From contig DATJED010000018.1 of assembly GCA_035496935.1 (NCBI GenBank), positions 209,048 to 273,047 of the forward strand: a DNA stretch of 64,000 bases, in the 5' to 3' direction. Made by a program: the position numbers and the translations under genes. Position 1 is the stretch's first letter; the number at the start of each line of letters is the position of its first letter. Below are positions 33,254-41,528 of the stretch, one piece after another. This DNA comes from Pseudopedobacter sp035496935 (GTDB lineage Bacteria > Bacteroidota > Bacteroidia > Sphingobacteriales > Sphingobacteriaceae). The notes under the pieces were generated by a model. The model was not told the DNA's origin, did no database searches, and saw nothing but the letters and a program-made list of their open reading frames with translations.

Positions 33254-34495
33254 ATGGGAAAAATTATTGGATTAAGTATTCTCTCGCTTTTACTCATAGC
33301 GTTTGATTTTTACATTTATAAAGCAGTTTTAAATATTTACCCTAACTGGGGGAGCGCTAAAAAACGTTGCTTTAAAATAGTTTGGTGGGCTTACACTTTT
33401 TTGCTTTTAGCGGGTGTGTTGGTTAGCTTAACTTTTAACATTTGGCTGTCGTTAAAAACAGTTATTCTGGTTGCGTATTTTATCACGTTTATTACCAAGT
33501 TGGTTTGGTGCATTATTCTTTTTATAGATGATATTAGACGAGGAGCCGTTTTTGTAAAACGCAAAGTTGCGCCTCAGGAACAGCAAGTTAAGGCAACGGA
33601 AAATGCCATTCCTCGCTCAGAATTTTTGGTAAAAGCTGGGATGGCAGTGGCCGCAGTGCCATTTGCAGGTTTAACTTGGGGCGTAATTTCGGGCGCTTAT
33701 GATTATCGGATTCGCCGTCAGGTATTGCATTTCGAGAAATTACCCAAAGAGTTTGACGGCATTACCATAGCCCAGATTTCAGATGTGCATTCGGGCAGTT
33801 TTTACAATAAAAAAGCGGTTTTAGGCGGTATAGAAATGTTATTGGGGCAGAAGCCTGATATGGTGTTTTTTACCGGCGATTTGGTGAACGGAAGAGCTAA
33901 TGAAATGCGGGATTATCAGGATATTTTTGCAAAAGTGAAAGCGCCACTGGGCGTTTATTCCACGTTAGGAAACCACGATTATGGGATGTACGAAAAATGG
34001 CCGAACGAGATGGCTCGGGTTAAAAATATCGAAGACGTAAAGAAAGTCCACGCCTTAATGGGTTGGGATTTGTTGATGAACGAAAATCGCAGAATTAAAG
34101 TTGATGGGGCAGAAATAGGCGTTTTAGGAATAGAAAACTGGGGAACTGGGCGTTTTCCAAAGTTTGGAAAAATGGAGGAAGCCGTGAAAAATACCGATGA
34201 TTTACCTGTTAAATTACTTTTGTCTCATGATCCGTCGCATTGGCGGGCAGAAGTTTTACAAAAATATCCGCAGATCGACGCTTCTTTTGCAGGCCATACC
34301 CATGGAGCACAGTTTGGTGTTGAGAGTGAATACGTGAAGTGGAGCCCGGTGCAGTATATTTATAACGAATGGGACGGTTTATATCAGCAAGGAAAGCAAA
34401 AGTTGTACGTAAACGTGGGTTATGGCTTTTTGGGTTATCCCGGTCGGGTAGGAATTTTGCCCGAAATAACGATATTTGAACTAAGAAAAGCTTAA
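33254..34495 (+). CDS. Membrane-anchored metallophosphoesterase
   Basis: A 413-residue protein. Three to four N-terminal hydrophobic helices (about 4-25, 45-65, 68-95, and a weaker one near 128-148) precede a calcineurin-like phosphoesterase domain. Motifs are QISDVHSGSFY (Asp-x-His), FFTGDLVNGRA, TLGNHDYG, LLSHDPSHW and SFAGHTHGAQFG (GHxH). These supply the di-metal site of the YkuE/LpxH-like superfamily. Substrate unknown; relatives act on phospholipids or nucleotides. The gene is preceded by copy C of the dispersed repeat and stands alone. Confidence 0.88.
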   Translation: MGKIIGLSILSLLLIAFDFYIYKAVLNIYPNWGSAKKRCFKIVWWAYTFLLLAGVLVSLTFNIWLSLKTVILVAYFITFITKLVWCIILFIDDIRRGAVFVKRKVAPQEQQVKATENAIPRSEFLVKAGMAVAAVPFAGLTWGVISGAYDYRIRRQVLHFEKLPKEFDGITIAQISDVHSGSFYNKKAVLGGIEMLLGQKPDMVFFTGDLVNGRANEMRDYQDIFAKVKAPLGVYSTLGNHDYGMYEKWPNEMARVKNIEDVKKVHALMGWDLLMNENRRIKVDGAEIGVLGIENWGTGRFPKFGKMEEAVKNTDDLPVKLLLSHDPSHWRAEVLQKYPQIDASFAGHTHGAQFGVESEYVKWSPVQYIYNEWDGLYQQGKQKLYVNVGYGFLGYPGRVGILPEITIFELRKA

Positions 34496-34603
34496 CGTTT
34501 TTACTAGCGAATTGGGTAATTGCTTTTAGCTAGTACTTTTTGCGTTTGTTAAAGGTATGCCTTGGCTTTAAGCTTATAGCCTTTTTTGCTTCTCGCTTTT
34601 AAG

Positions 34604-35479
34604 ATGATCAAATATTTTCAAAAACCGCTGGATTTTTTACTGTTCAGCAACATTTTCATTTCTTTAGGTGCGTTAACTCAAGGCTTGGTAACTTACCATT
34701 TGCTGGGTTTTTCGCCCTCGTGGGTGGTTTTGGGTTTTCTGTTTTTCTCCACTTTATTAACTTACAACTTCAGTATTTTAATTCAGCATCCTAAAGACCC
34801 CGAAACATCGGAATACCGGCGAGTACGCTGGATTTTTAGAAATTATAAGCTAAATTTTGCCATTACCGTAATTGCAACCTTGGCGCTGTTTCCGCTGTTT
34901 TTCATGCTCAGCTTTAAATCTCAACTACTAAATGTATGCTTAGGAGTACTTTCTTTGGGTTATGCAATGCCTATTTTTAAGTCGAAAAATAAGAGGTTCG
35001 GTTTACGGAATATGCCGGCGTTAAAACTGTTTTTAATTGCTTTTATTTGGGCATTAAGCTCGGTAATGATACCTTTTTTTGAATTACAACAAGTACATCA
35101 ATTTAGGTTGCCATTGAGTGATTTGTTGATATTGAATGTTAAAAGGTTCTTGTTTTTGGTGGCTATTACTATTCCTTTTGATATCCGCGATATGTTTCAG
35201 GACAAAATGTTCGAGCTAAAAACAATCCCGACTATTTTTGGGGAAAAGAAAGCTTATCTGTTCTGTCAGTTTATGTTGCTGACTTACATGGTGTTGCTTT
35301 TCTTTTTCAGACACAGAGGTTTTGATGCCGATTTTTTTGGCTTAGGGGTAACGGCAATTTTAACCGGATGGCTTATTTTTAAATCGAAATGGGAAAAGAA
35401 CGAGTATTATTACTTTTTCTATCTCGATGGAACATTGATTTTGCAGTATGTGATGATTTTGATTTTCAATTTTATTTGA
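34604..35479 (+). CDS. UbiA-like prenyltransferase family membrane protein
   Basis: A 291-residue polytopic protein with about seven to eight membrane helices (for example FSNIFISLGALTQGLVTYHL, FAITVIATLALFPLFFML). FDIRDMFQDKMFELKTIPTIFG (about 198-219) resembles the second Asp-rich motif and TxPxxxG of UbiA prenyltransferases. The first Asp-rich motif is poorly preserved (FSILIQHPKDPETSE), so catalysis and substrate are uncertain. The ATG at 34604 was chosen over a TTG 18 bases upstream. It converges on pdhB, with a shared terminator between. Confidence 0.65.
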   Translation: MIKYFQKPLDFLLFSNIFISLGALTQGLVTYHLLGFSPSWVVLGFLFFSTLLTYNFSILIQHPKDPETSEYRRVRWIFRNYKLNFAITVIATLALFPLFFMLSFKSQLLNVCLGVLSLGYAMPIFKSKNKRFGLRNMPALKLFLIAFIWALSSVMIPFFELQQVHQFRLPLSDLLILNVKRFLFLVAITIPFDIRDMFQDKMFELKTIPTIFGEKKAYLFCQFMLLTYMVLLFFFRHRGFDADFFGLGVTAILTGWLIFKSKWEKNEYYYFFYLDGTLILQYVMILIFNFI

Positions 35480-35496
35480 AAATCAAAATCTGTATC

Positions 35497-35530
35497 AAAA
35501 AAAATCCCCGATTTTTTCAAATCAGGGATT
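35497..35530 (-). terminator. Intrinsic terminator of pdhB
   Basis: On the minus strand AATCCCTGATTT and AAATCGGGGATT pair with one mismatch and are followed by a run of T. It lies 40 bases past the pdhB stop and may also serve the convergent UbiA-like gene. Confidence 0.8.
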
Positions 35531-35570
35531 CTATATTATATCATCATCCGACTAAAATCGGAAAAATAAT

Positions 35571-36557
35571 CTATTTACTAACGTACATTACTTCTTTAAC
35601 CGCTTTAACAATGCGTTCTGCATTTGGTAAGCTGGCGGCAATTAAAGTTGGTGCGTAAGGTAAAGGTACATCCGCACAAGTGATACGCAACACCGGCGCA
35701 TCTAAATAATCAAACGCATTTTTTTGAACGTGGAAAGCAATCTCAGAAGAAATAGAAGCCAAAGGCCAAGCTTCTTCTACAACCACCAATCTGTTCGTTT
35801 TCTTAACAGAAGTTAAAATGGTCTCAAAATCAATCGGTCTAACGGTCCTTAAATCAATAACTTCTGCGTTGATTCCTTCTTTATTTAAAGCTTCAATAGC
35901 CGGAGCAACCGCCCGCGACATCATTTTACCAAAAGAAACGATGGTTACATCTGTACCTTCCTTGGTTACTTTTGCTTTTCCGATTTCGATAATATATTCT
36001 TCTTCTGGCACTTCCCCTTTATCTCCGTACATCAATTCAGATTCCATAAAAATAACCGGATCGTTATCCAAAATAGAAGCTTTTAACAAGCCTTTTGCAT
36101 CATAAGGATTTGAAGGGATTACTACTTTTAAACCTGGGCAGTTTGCAAACCAGTTTTCAAAGTTTTGAGAGTGTTGCGCACCTAACTGTCCGGCATTTCC
36201 GGTTGGACCTCTAAATACAATTGGGCAGTTAAACTGTCCGCCAGACATTGAAAGAACTTTCGCAGCTGCGTTAATAATTTGGTCAATCGCAACTAAAGAG
36301 AAATTGAAAGTCATAAATTCAACAATCGGGCGTAAGCCGTTCATTGCAGAACCTATGGCAATACCTGCAAAACCAAGCTCGGCAATAGGCGTGTCAATTA
36401 TACGCTTTGGGCCAAATTCATCCAACATACCTTGGCTTACCTTGTACGCTCCATTGTACTCAGCAACCTCTTCGCCCATCAGATAAATTTTATCATCTTT
36501 ACGCATTTCTTCGTTCAATGCTTCGCGAAGTGCCTCTCTGAATTGTATTTCTCTCAT
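35571..36557 (-). CDS. pdhB: Pyruvate dehydrogenase E1 component, beta subunit
   Basis: A 328-residue transketolase-like protein that pairs with E1-alpha to decarboxylate pyruvate with thiamine diphosphate. Signatures are REALNEEMRKDDKIYLMGEEVAEYNGAYKVS (the Glu that activates thiamine diphosphate), DTPIAELGFAGIAIGSAM, HSQNFENWFANCPGL and VIDLRTVRPID. The C-terminus is VPLPYAPTLIAASLPN. The ATG at 36557 aligns with the normal family start MREIQFREAL. E1-alpha and E2 are not in the window, so the complex genes are dispersed, as is usual in Bacteroidota. Its promoter carries two palindromes. Confidence 0.95.
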   Translation of the reverse strand: MREIQFREALREALNEEMRKDDKIYLMGEEVAEYNGAYKVSQGMLDEFGPKRIIDTPIAELGFAGIAIGSAMNGLRPIVEFMTFNFSLVAIDQIINAAAKVLSMSGGQFNCPIVFRGPTGNAGQLGAQHSQNFENWFANCPGLKVVIPSNPYDAKGLLKASILDNDPVIFMESELMYGDKGEVPEEEYIIEIGKAKVTKEGTDVTIVSFGKMMSRAVAPAIEALNKEGINAEVIDLRTVRPIDFETILTSVKKTNRLVVVEEAWPLASISSEIAFHVQKNAFDYLDAPVLRITCADVPLPYAPTLIAASLPNAERIVKAVKEVMYVSK

Positions 36558-36590
36558 TATGATGTCTCTATTATATAATTTTACGGAACG

Positions 36591-36620
36591 CAAATATAAG
36601 TAATGTTGCTATAAAAGCAA
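36591..36620 (-). promoter_or_regulatory. pdhB promoter
   Basis: On the minus strand TTG (complement of 36618-36620), 19 bases and TATATTTG (complement of 36591-36598) form a consensus Bacteroidota promoter. The leader before the ATG is about 30 bases. Confidence 0.78.
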
Positions 36621-36638
36621 CGTACAAATGCATTTGTA
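36605..36638. promoter_or_regulatory. Palindromic operator candidates at the pdhB promoter
   Basis: TACAAATGCATTTGTA (36623-36638) is a perfect 16-bp palindrome just upstream of the -33 element. GTTGCT...AGCAAC (36605-36621) is an inverted repeat overlapping the -33 element and spacer. Together they look like repressor or activator sites. The binding protein is unknown. Confidence 0.5.
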
Positions 36639-36718
36639 TCCGTAACAAAACAATATTTATTTTTAAAACGGACTTGCCTTAAACAAGATTTTTGGATAAA
36701 AAACGGACCGAAAGGTTA

Positions 36719-37201
36719 TTAATGAGACTGAGCTTCTAGGATAGCGTTGTAAAGCTCACTTTGCTTTTGGGTACCAATAATGTAAATTAAACCGTCTCTA
36801 TCGGTAAGCTTCACAGCATCCTTACCGCCGGCGTAAAATTTAATGGTTCCGTTGCGGTGCAAATTATAAACCGGATTGTTTAAAAAATATTTGCTGTAAG
36901 GTACTTTCTCAACTTTTACGATGCTGTTTAAATCTATTTTAACTAAACGGGTGGTCCATAAACCGTTTAGGATAATAGATTTATTGCTGATTATAGTGCG
37001 GTATTGCAATAAAAAAAGCATAAAAACACTCAACAACAATATGGCACAGCCCACCAGTAGCAATAAATCTCCGTTTCTTTCCCGGTTTTCTGTTACCCAA
37101 TAAGCTATCAAACAGAAAACAGCCATCACTAACCTAATGCTAATGAAGTTGTAATCTCTTCCCAAATATTGCTTTTCGTGAAACGGATACTGGTGTGTCA
37201 T
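36719..37201 (-). CDS. Membrane protein with PH-like domain
   Basis: A 160-residue protein with two hydrophobic helices (about 21-38 and 44-65, LLLLVGCAILLLSVFMLFLL). A cytoplasmic segment of beta strands follows: RTIISNKSIILNGLWTTRLVKIDLNSIVKVEKV and GTIKFYAGGKDAVKLTDRDGLIYIIGTQ. This layout is that of small bacterial PH-like membrane proteins. Function unknown. Its ATG overlaps the tilS stop region by four bases, so it is translationally coupled to tilS. Confidence 0.6.
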   Translation of the reverse strand: MTHQYPFHEKQYLGRDYNFISIRLVMAVFCLIAYWVTENRERNGDLLLLVGCAILLLSVFMLFLLQYRTIISNKSIILNGLWTTRLVKIDLNSIVKVEKVPYSKYFLNNPVYNLHRNGTIKFYAGGKDAVKLTDRDGLIYIIGTQKQSELYNAILEAQSH

Positions 37202-38544
37202 TTTTTTGCTTTGTGTAGCTCGAAGGTAATTATTTTTTCGCTGGTTAAACCTACTTTATATCTGTCGTCGTTCCTAAAACCGCAGATCCAGATAATTTCT
37301 CCGTTGCCGTTTACTAATATAGGGATTTGTATTTTTTGTTGTAGGGGGATTTTTTGATTGATGAAATAATCGCTCAGTTTTTTAAAACCGTTCATCCCGA
37401 AAGGCTTAAAAACGTCTCCTTGTTGCCAATAACGCAACTTAAGCGGGAAAATCAATTTTTCGGACGTCACAAAAATTTTGTTGGTATCTGTAGAAAAATC
37501 AGGACGTTCTTTGGTTTCTTTTATCGATAAATGGCTTTCGCCGAAATCGAAATAGCCTAAGCTGGTGATGATTTTTTCTTTTAAAATAATGCCAGTTTGT
37601 TTCGGCAAAATTTCGATGGTTTCCCTGTCAACAGTTAAAATATAGTGTTCAGCAAAAAACTGTTTTCCGATGCCATTATCTAAGCAACTGATTAGGTTTT
37701 CAATCTGCGTTGGGTTAAATCCGTAAGGTTTTAAAAGCTCAAACAATAGAAGCTGTTGCGGGTTCAGGTTTAAAATATCATTTATTTTGATGATTGTAAC
37801 TCCGTTTTTTTCTTCAACTATCAGTGATTTTAAAGTTGAAACACGGTCATTCAGCAATTCTTCGAGCTGAGAAAAGTAAGCGATATTTTGTTTGAATGTT
37901 TGTGCCAAAGACGGGTTCAGCTGTTCCATTTGCGGAATAATATCTAAACGCAGTTTATTCCGCATGTATTTGTTTGATGCGTTCGAGCTGTCTTCAACAT
38001 ATTTAATGTCATTCTCCTTAGCAATCGCATCAATTTCATTAGCCGTAAAACATAGCATCGGTCTAATAATATTATCTCGATCGTTTTTTATTCCATGCAA
38101 ACCGGCAATGCCCGTTCCCCTAATTAGGTTTATTAAAACCGTTTCAATAGCATCGTTCTGGTGATGCGCAACCGCTATTTTATCAAAGCCTTTGCTGATT
38201 TGTAGTGCGTTAAAAAAATCATAACGCAGTTCTCGGGCCGCCATTTGTATGCTGATTTTTTTCCCAGTGGCAAAGCGCTTAGTATCAAATGATTTTAAGT
38301 AAAACGGAACATTGAGGCGTTTTGCGAGGTCTTTTACAAAGCTTTCATCCCTAAAAGATTCATCGCCACGTAAATTAAAATTGCAGTGCGCAATAGAAAA
38401 ATTATAACCGCAATAAGCAAATAAAGTAGCCATTAAAACAGAATCTTTACCACCACTTACAGCCAACAATATATTGTCATTAGGCTCAAAAAGCTGATTA
38501 GCATTTATGAAATCTGTAAATTGCTTTTTTGCTGATAACATCAT
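37198..38544 (-). CDS. tilS: tRNA(Ile)-lysidine synthase
   Basis: A 448-residue PP-loop ATPase that converts C34 of the tRNA-Ile CAU anticodon to lysidine. The ATP-binding loop AVSGGKDSVLMATLFAY (about 28-44) is intact. AHHQNDAIETVLINLIRGTGIAGLHG, the N-terminal domain signature, and a C-terminal substrate-binding domain (LRYWQQGDVFKPFGMNGFKKLSDYFINQKIP) are also present. Two ATGs sit in tandem at 38544 and 38541. The -7 box ends one base before the first, so a leaderless start at the second is plausible. It is divergent from the OstA-like gene. Confidence 0.95.
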   Translation of the reverse strand: MMLSAKKQFTDFINANQLFEPNDNILLAVSGGKDSVLMATLFAYCGYNFSIAHCNFNLRGDESFRDESFVKDLAKRLNVPFYLKSFDTKRFATGKKISIQMAARELRYDFFNALQISKGFDKIAVAHHQNDAIETVLINLIRGTGIAGLHGIKNDRDNIIRPMLCFTANEIDAIAKENDIKYVEDSSNASNKYMRNKLRLDIIPQMEQLNPSLAQTFKQNIAYFSQLEELLNDRVSTLKSLIVEEKNGVTIIKINDILNLNPQQLLLFELLKPYGFNPTQIENLISCLDNGIGKQFFAEHYILTVDRETIEILPKQTGIILKEKIITSLGYFDFGESHLSIKETKERPDFSTDTNKIFVTSEKLIFPLKLRYWQQGDVFKPFGMNGFKKLSDYFINQKIPLQQKIQIPILVNGNGEIIWICGFRNDDRYKVGLTSEKIITFELHKAKK

Positions 38545-38545
38545 T

Positions 38546-38553
38546 CAAAATTA
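38546..38553 (-). promoter_or_regulatory. -7 box (TAATTTTG) of tilS
   Basis: An exact TAnnTTTG match on the minus strand, directly before the tandem start codons of tilS. The second ATG (38541) is about where transcription would begin. Confidence 0.5.
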
Positions 38554-38579
38554 ACCGTTTAAAATCGTTAGTAAAAAAC

Positions 38580-38587
38580 TAATTTTG
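38580..38587 (+). promoter_or_regulatory. -7 box (TAATTTTG) of the OstA-like gene
   Basis: The same sequence as the tilS box, facing the other way, so the 47-bp divergent gap is nearly symmetric. Only four bases separate it from the GTG at 38592. GTTT, 19-20 bases upstream, is a poor -33 match. Confidence 0.5.
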
Positions 38588-38591
38588 TTGC

Positions 38592-40736
38592 GTGAGAAAA
38601 TATTTATTGTTTTTACTATTTGTTAACTTTTCTTTAGTGTCGCTTGCGCAACAAGTTACCCGTGTTGAGCTGTTGCAGTCAGAATCTTTTATAGGTTTAA
38701 AAAGAAATGGAGAAAACACAAACAAAGTTATAAAACCTGTATTTAAGCAAGATAACGCAACATTAACTTGTGATAGCGCTTATTTTTACCTCACAAAAAA
38801 TAGTTTCGAAGCGTTTGGAAATGTGCACATCAATCAGGCTGATACCATAAATATTTACTCGGATAATTTAAATTACGACGGAAACACTAAAACTGCTGTT
38901 CTTACCAACAATGTTAAACTTACCGATAATCAAGCTGTTTTAACTACCAATAACCTGGTTTATAATTTAGGGACTAAAATTGGCCAGTACCAAAATGGCG
39001 GTAAAATAGTAAACGGCGTAAATACTTTAACCAGCCAAAATGGTTACTATTTTACACAGAACAAGGATGCATATTTTAGATACAATGTAGAGGTTCGCTC
39101 ACCGGATGTCTTGATTAAATCCGACACTTTAAAATACAATACCATTTCTAAAATTGCCTACTTTTTTGGCCCCACGAATATTTATGGTAAAACCGATACT
39201 TTATACACCGAGAACGGGCAGTACAACACTTCAAATGACCAAGCTTCTTTCGGGAAAAAGAATTTATACACACAAAACTCAAAAAGTTTAAAAGGCGATA
39301 GCTTGTTTTACGATGGAAAACGAGGCTACGGAAGAGCAGTTAAAAACATCGTGTTTTTAGATACCGCTCAAAAAATTGAATTACGTGGTGATTTGGGGCT
39401 TTATAAAAAGAAGGACGAAAGCATTACGGTTACTAAAAACGCCTATGTAATTTTTCTGACTGAAAAAGACTCAGTAACGAAAGACAGTATTTGGCTTACT
39501 GCCGATACCTTAAAAAGCAAAGTCTTAACTAAGATGGCTTTATATCAGCTCCGGGAAAAAACACGGTTAGCGAGTTTGGAAAATACAGCTAAAGCTGATA
39601 GTTTAAAAAACGGAAATGCCGAAGATAGCGAGGATGAACCCGTTGTTGAACAGCCGGAATTGAGTTTAGATAGCGTTTCTGCGGATAGTACATTAACCGA
39701 TAGTGCTAGAATTACTTTTTTAAAAGACAGTTTGCTGGCTCGAAAGGAGTTTTTGAAAGACAGCGTTTTAAAAGCCAAGGAGCTACAAAAGAAGGAAAAT
39801 GACCGTTTACGGGAAGAAAACAAAAAGCCTAAATCGTTAAATATTCCTGTGGTTACGCGGGCGCCGGATAAACCGATGATATGGCCAGCGTTAAAGGAGA
39901 ACAATAACAAACTTGGTTTGGTGCCTTTGGTTGTGAAAGCAAAAAAAACGAATCCAAATTTTGTCCCGCTGGATTTTGACGCAACCGATACCACTAAAAT
40001 TAGAGTGGTTTTTGCCTATAAAAAGGTCAAGATTTTTAAATCTGATCTGCAGGCTAAAGCAGATTCCGCCTTTTTTAGCTACGGCGATTCAACCATGCGT
40101 ATTTACCAGAAACCCCTGATTTGGGCGCAGGGAAGCCAACTTTCTGCCGATACCATGTATATCCAGATGAAAAACAAGAAAATGGATAACCTGGATATGA
40201 TCAGGAATGCCATTATCGTAAATACCGACGATTCTGTGAAATTTAACCAGATCGCCGGAAAGTTGATGAAAGGCTATTTTAAAAATGAAAAATTGGATGT
40301 TGTTTTTATAAATGGCAACGCCGAAAGTATTTATTTCCCTAAGGATAGTTCCAATAGCAATGGGATGATGCGCTCTATTGCTTCAAGAATGCGGATTAAT
40401 TTTGATGACGATAGCGTAATGAGCGTGACTTTTATCCGTAAACCCGAACATACTTATTATCCTTTAGAACAACTGACGGAAGAATTGAAAACGCTTCCGA
40501 ACTTTAACTGGAAACCAAAAGAACGGCCGAAATCAAAATTGGATATTTTGCCAAGTTTGGCTACGCAAACTAAGAAAAGCGCCGTTAAGAAAACACCTGT
40601 TAAATCAACGGATAAACCGATTGAAAAACCAACAGAGGCTAAGCCAGAAACTCCGGAAGAAGCAAAACCAGAAATCAATGATAAAGTGAAGCGGGCGGCG
40701 CCGGCTTATGAACCGCCTAAAAAAGAAACGAAGTAA
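38592..40736 (+). CDS. OstA/LptA-like LPS-transport protein, large form
   Basis: A 714-residue exported protein that starts with GTG and a signal peptide (MRKYLLFLLFVNFSLVSLAQQ). Residues about 22-310 are tandem short beta repeats of LptA/OstA jellyroll type, such as GNVHINQADTINIYSDNLNYDGNTKTAVLTNNVKLTDNQ. A Lys/Asp/Ser-rich linker (about 330-430, repeated 'DSxLxxKE' words) leads to a second OstA-like stretch (about 455-620) with QLSADTMYIQMKNKKMDNL. The C-terminus is Lys/Pro/Glu-rich. LptA proteins bridge LPS across the periplasm. This large two-part form is typical of Bacteroidota. It is divergent from tilS. Confidence 0.8.
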   Translation: MRKYLLFLLFVNFSLVSLAQQVTRVELLQSESFIGLKRNGENTNKVIKPVFKQDNATLTCDSAYFYLTKNSFEAFGNVHINQADTINIYSDNLNYDGNTKTAVLTNNVKLTDNQAVLTTNNLVYNLGTKIGQYQNGGKIVNGVNTLTSQNGYYFTQNKDAYFRYNVEVRSPDVLIKSDTLKYNTISKIAYFFGPTNIYGKTDTLYTENGQYNTSNDQASFGKKNLYTQNSKSLKGDSLFYDGKRGYGRAVKNIVFLDTAQKIELRGDLGLYKKKDESITVTKNAYVIFLTEKDSVTKDSIWLTADTLKSKVLTKMALYQLREKTRLASLENTAKADSLKNGNAEDSEDEPVVEQPELSLDSVSADSTLTDSARITFLKDSLLARKEFLKDSVLKAKELQKKENDRLREENKKPKSLNIPVVTRAPDKPMIWPALKENNNKLGLVPLVVKAKKTNPNFVPLDFDATDTTKIRVVFAYKKVKIFKSDLQAKADSAFFSYGDSTMRIYQKPLIWAQGSQLSADTMYIQMKNKKMDNLDMIRNAIIVNTDDSVKFNQIAGKLMKGYFKNEKLDVVFINGNAESIYFPKDSSNSNGMMRSIASRMRINFDDDSVMSVTFIRKPEHTYYPLEQLTEELKTLPNFNWKPKERPKSKLDILPSLATQTKKSAVKKTPVKSTDKPIEKPTEAKPETPEEAKPEINDKVKRAAPAYEPPKKETK

Positions 40737-40776
40737 TCCAGTTTATATAGGTGAGCGTCTCGATACCCATATCGAA

Positions 40777-41352
40777 CTACTTACTCAAAAAATCAATCAA
40801 TTTTTCCATTGCCCGGCCACGATGGCTAATGATGTTTTTTTCTTCCAAACTCATTTCCGCAAAAGTGATGTTGTAACCTTCAGGTTCAAAAATGGGGTCG
40901 TAACCAAAACCCTCGCTACCGAGTTTCTCGGTACGGATAGTTCCGTTTACAACTCCTTCAAAAAGATGTTCTTTGCCGTTAATAATTAAAGAAATTACGG
41001 TTCTAAATCTTGCGTTTCTATCGATTATGCCTTGCATTTTCTGCAAAACCAAATCCATGTTTTTGTTGAAATCTCTATCACCAGAATAGCGGGCCGAGTA
41101 AACCCCGGGTTCATTGTTTAAAGCAAAAATCTCTAAGCCGGTATCATCGGCAAAGCAGTTTACTTTATAATTTTGGTTGATGTACTGGCTTTTAATGCTT
41201 GCATTTTCTTCAAGCGTTGTGCCGGTTTCTGCAATATCCTCAAAGCAGCCAATTTCTTTTAAGCTCACTATTTTAAAGCTGTTGCCAACTTTTACCTGCA
41301 CTTCATCTAATTTATGCTGATTGTTGGTTGCAAACACCAATTGTTTTTCCAT
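40777..41352 (-). CDS. rdgB: Non-canonical purine NTP pyrophosphatase (RdgB/HAM1)
   Basis: A 191-residue enzyme that hydrolyses dITP, XTP and ITP to keep them out of nucleic acids. Family features are LVFATNNQHKLDEV (residues about 4-17), ETGTTLEENASIKSQ, FADDTGLEIFALNNEPGVYSARYSG with the catalytic acidic pair, GSEGFGYDPIFEPEG and ISHRGRAMEKL. Length is normal. It lies downstream of a hypothetical gene on the same strand, separated by a two-armed spacer. Confidence 0.95.
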   Translation of the reverse strand: MEKQLVFATNNQHKLDEVQVKVGNSFKIVSLKEIGCFEDIAETGTTLEENASIKSQYINQNYKVNCFADDTGLEIFALNNEPGVYSARYSGDRDFNKNMDLVLQKMQGIIDRNARFRTVISLIINGKEHLFEGVVNGTIRTEKLGSEGFGYDPIFEPEGYNITFAEMSLEEKNIISHRGRAMEKLIDFLSK

Positions 41353-41356
41353 GTTT

Positions 41357-41520
41357 TATGATTAGTAGATTGGTAGATTAGTTGAATTAGTCATTAGTGC
41401 TTTGCATAGTATTCTATAATTCAATCCTTCTATAATTCAAAATTATTTTAGTTCACTGGTTCATTAGGCTGTGAGGCTCTGCATGACCATTCACTCATTC
41501 AAAATTCTATCCTTCACTTA
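41357..41520 (-). repeat. Two-armed intergenic spacer with tandem words
   Basis: Read on the minus strand it starts purine-rich (GTGAAGGATAGAATTTTG, GAATGAGTGAATGG) and ends C/T/A-rich before rdgB (CTAATCTACCAATCTACTAATC). TTCTATAATTCAA occurs twice with a 16-base period (41412-41424 and 41428-41440). TTCACTCATTCAAAATTC (41490-41507) is identical to 800-817. Confidence 0.5.
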
Positions 41521-41528
41521 TTATTTAA

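Noticed and set aside
41412..41440. Direct repeat TTCTATAATTCAA as a possible CRISPR
   Set aside because: Only two units with a 3-base gap, too short for repeat-spacer structure, and no cas genes in the window.
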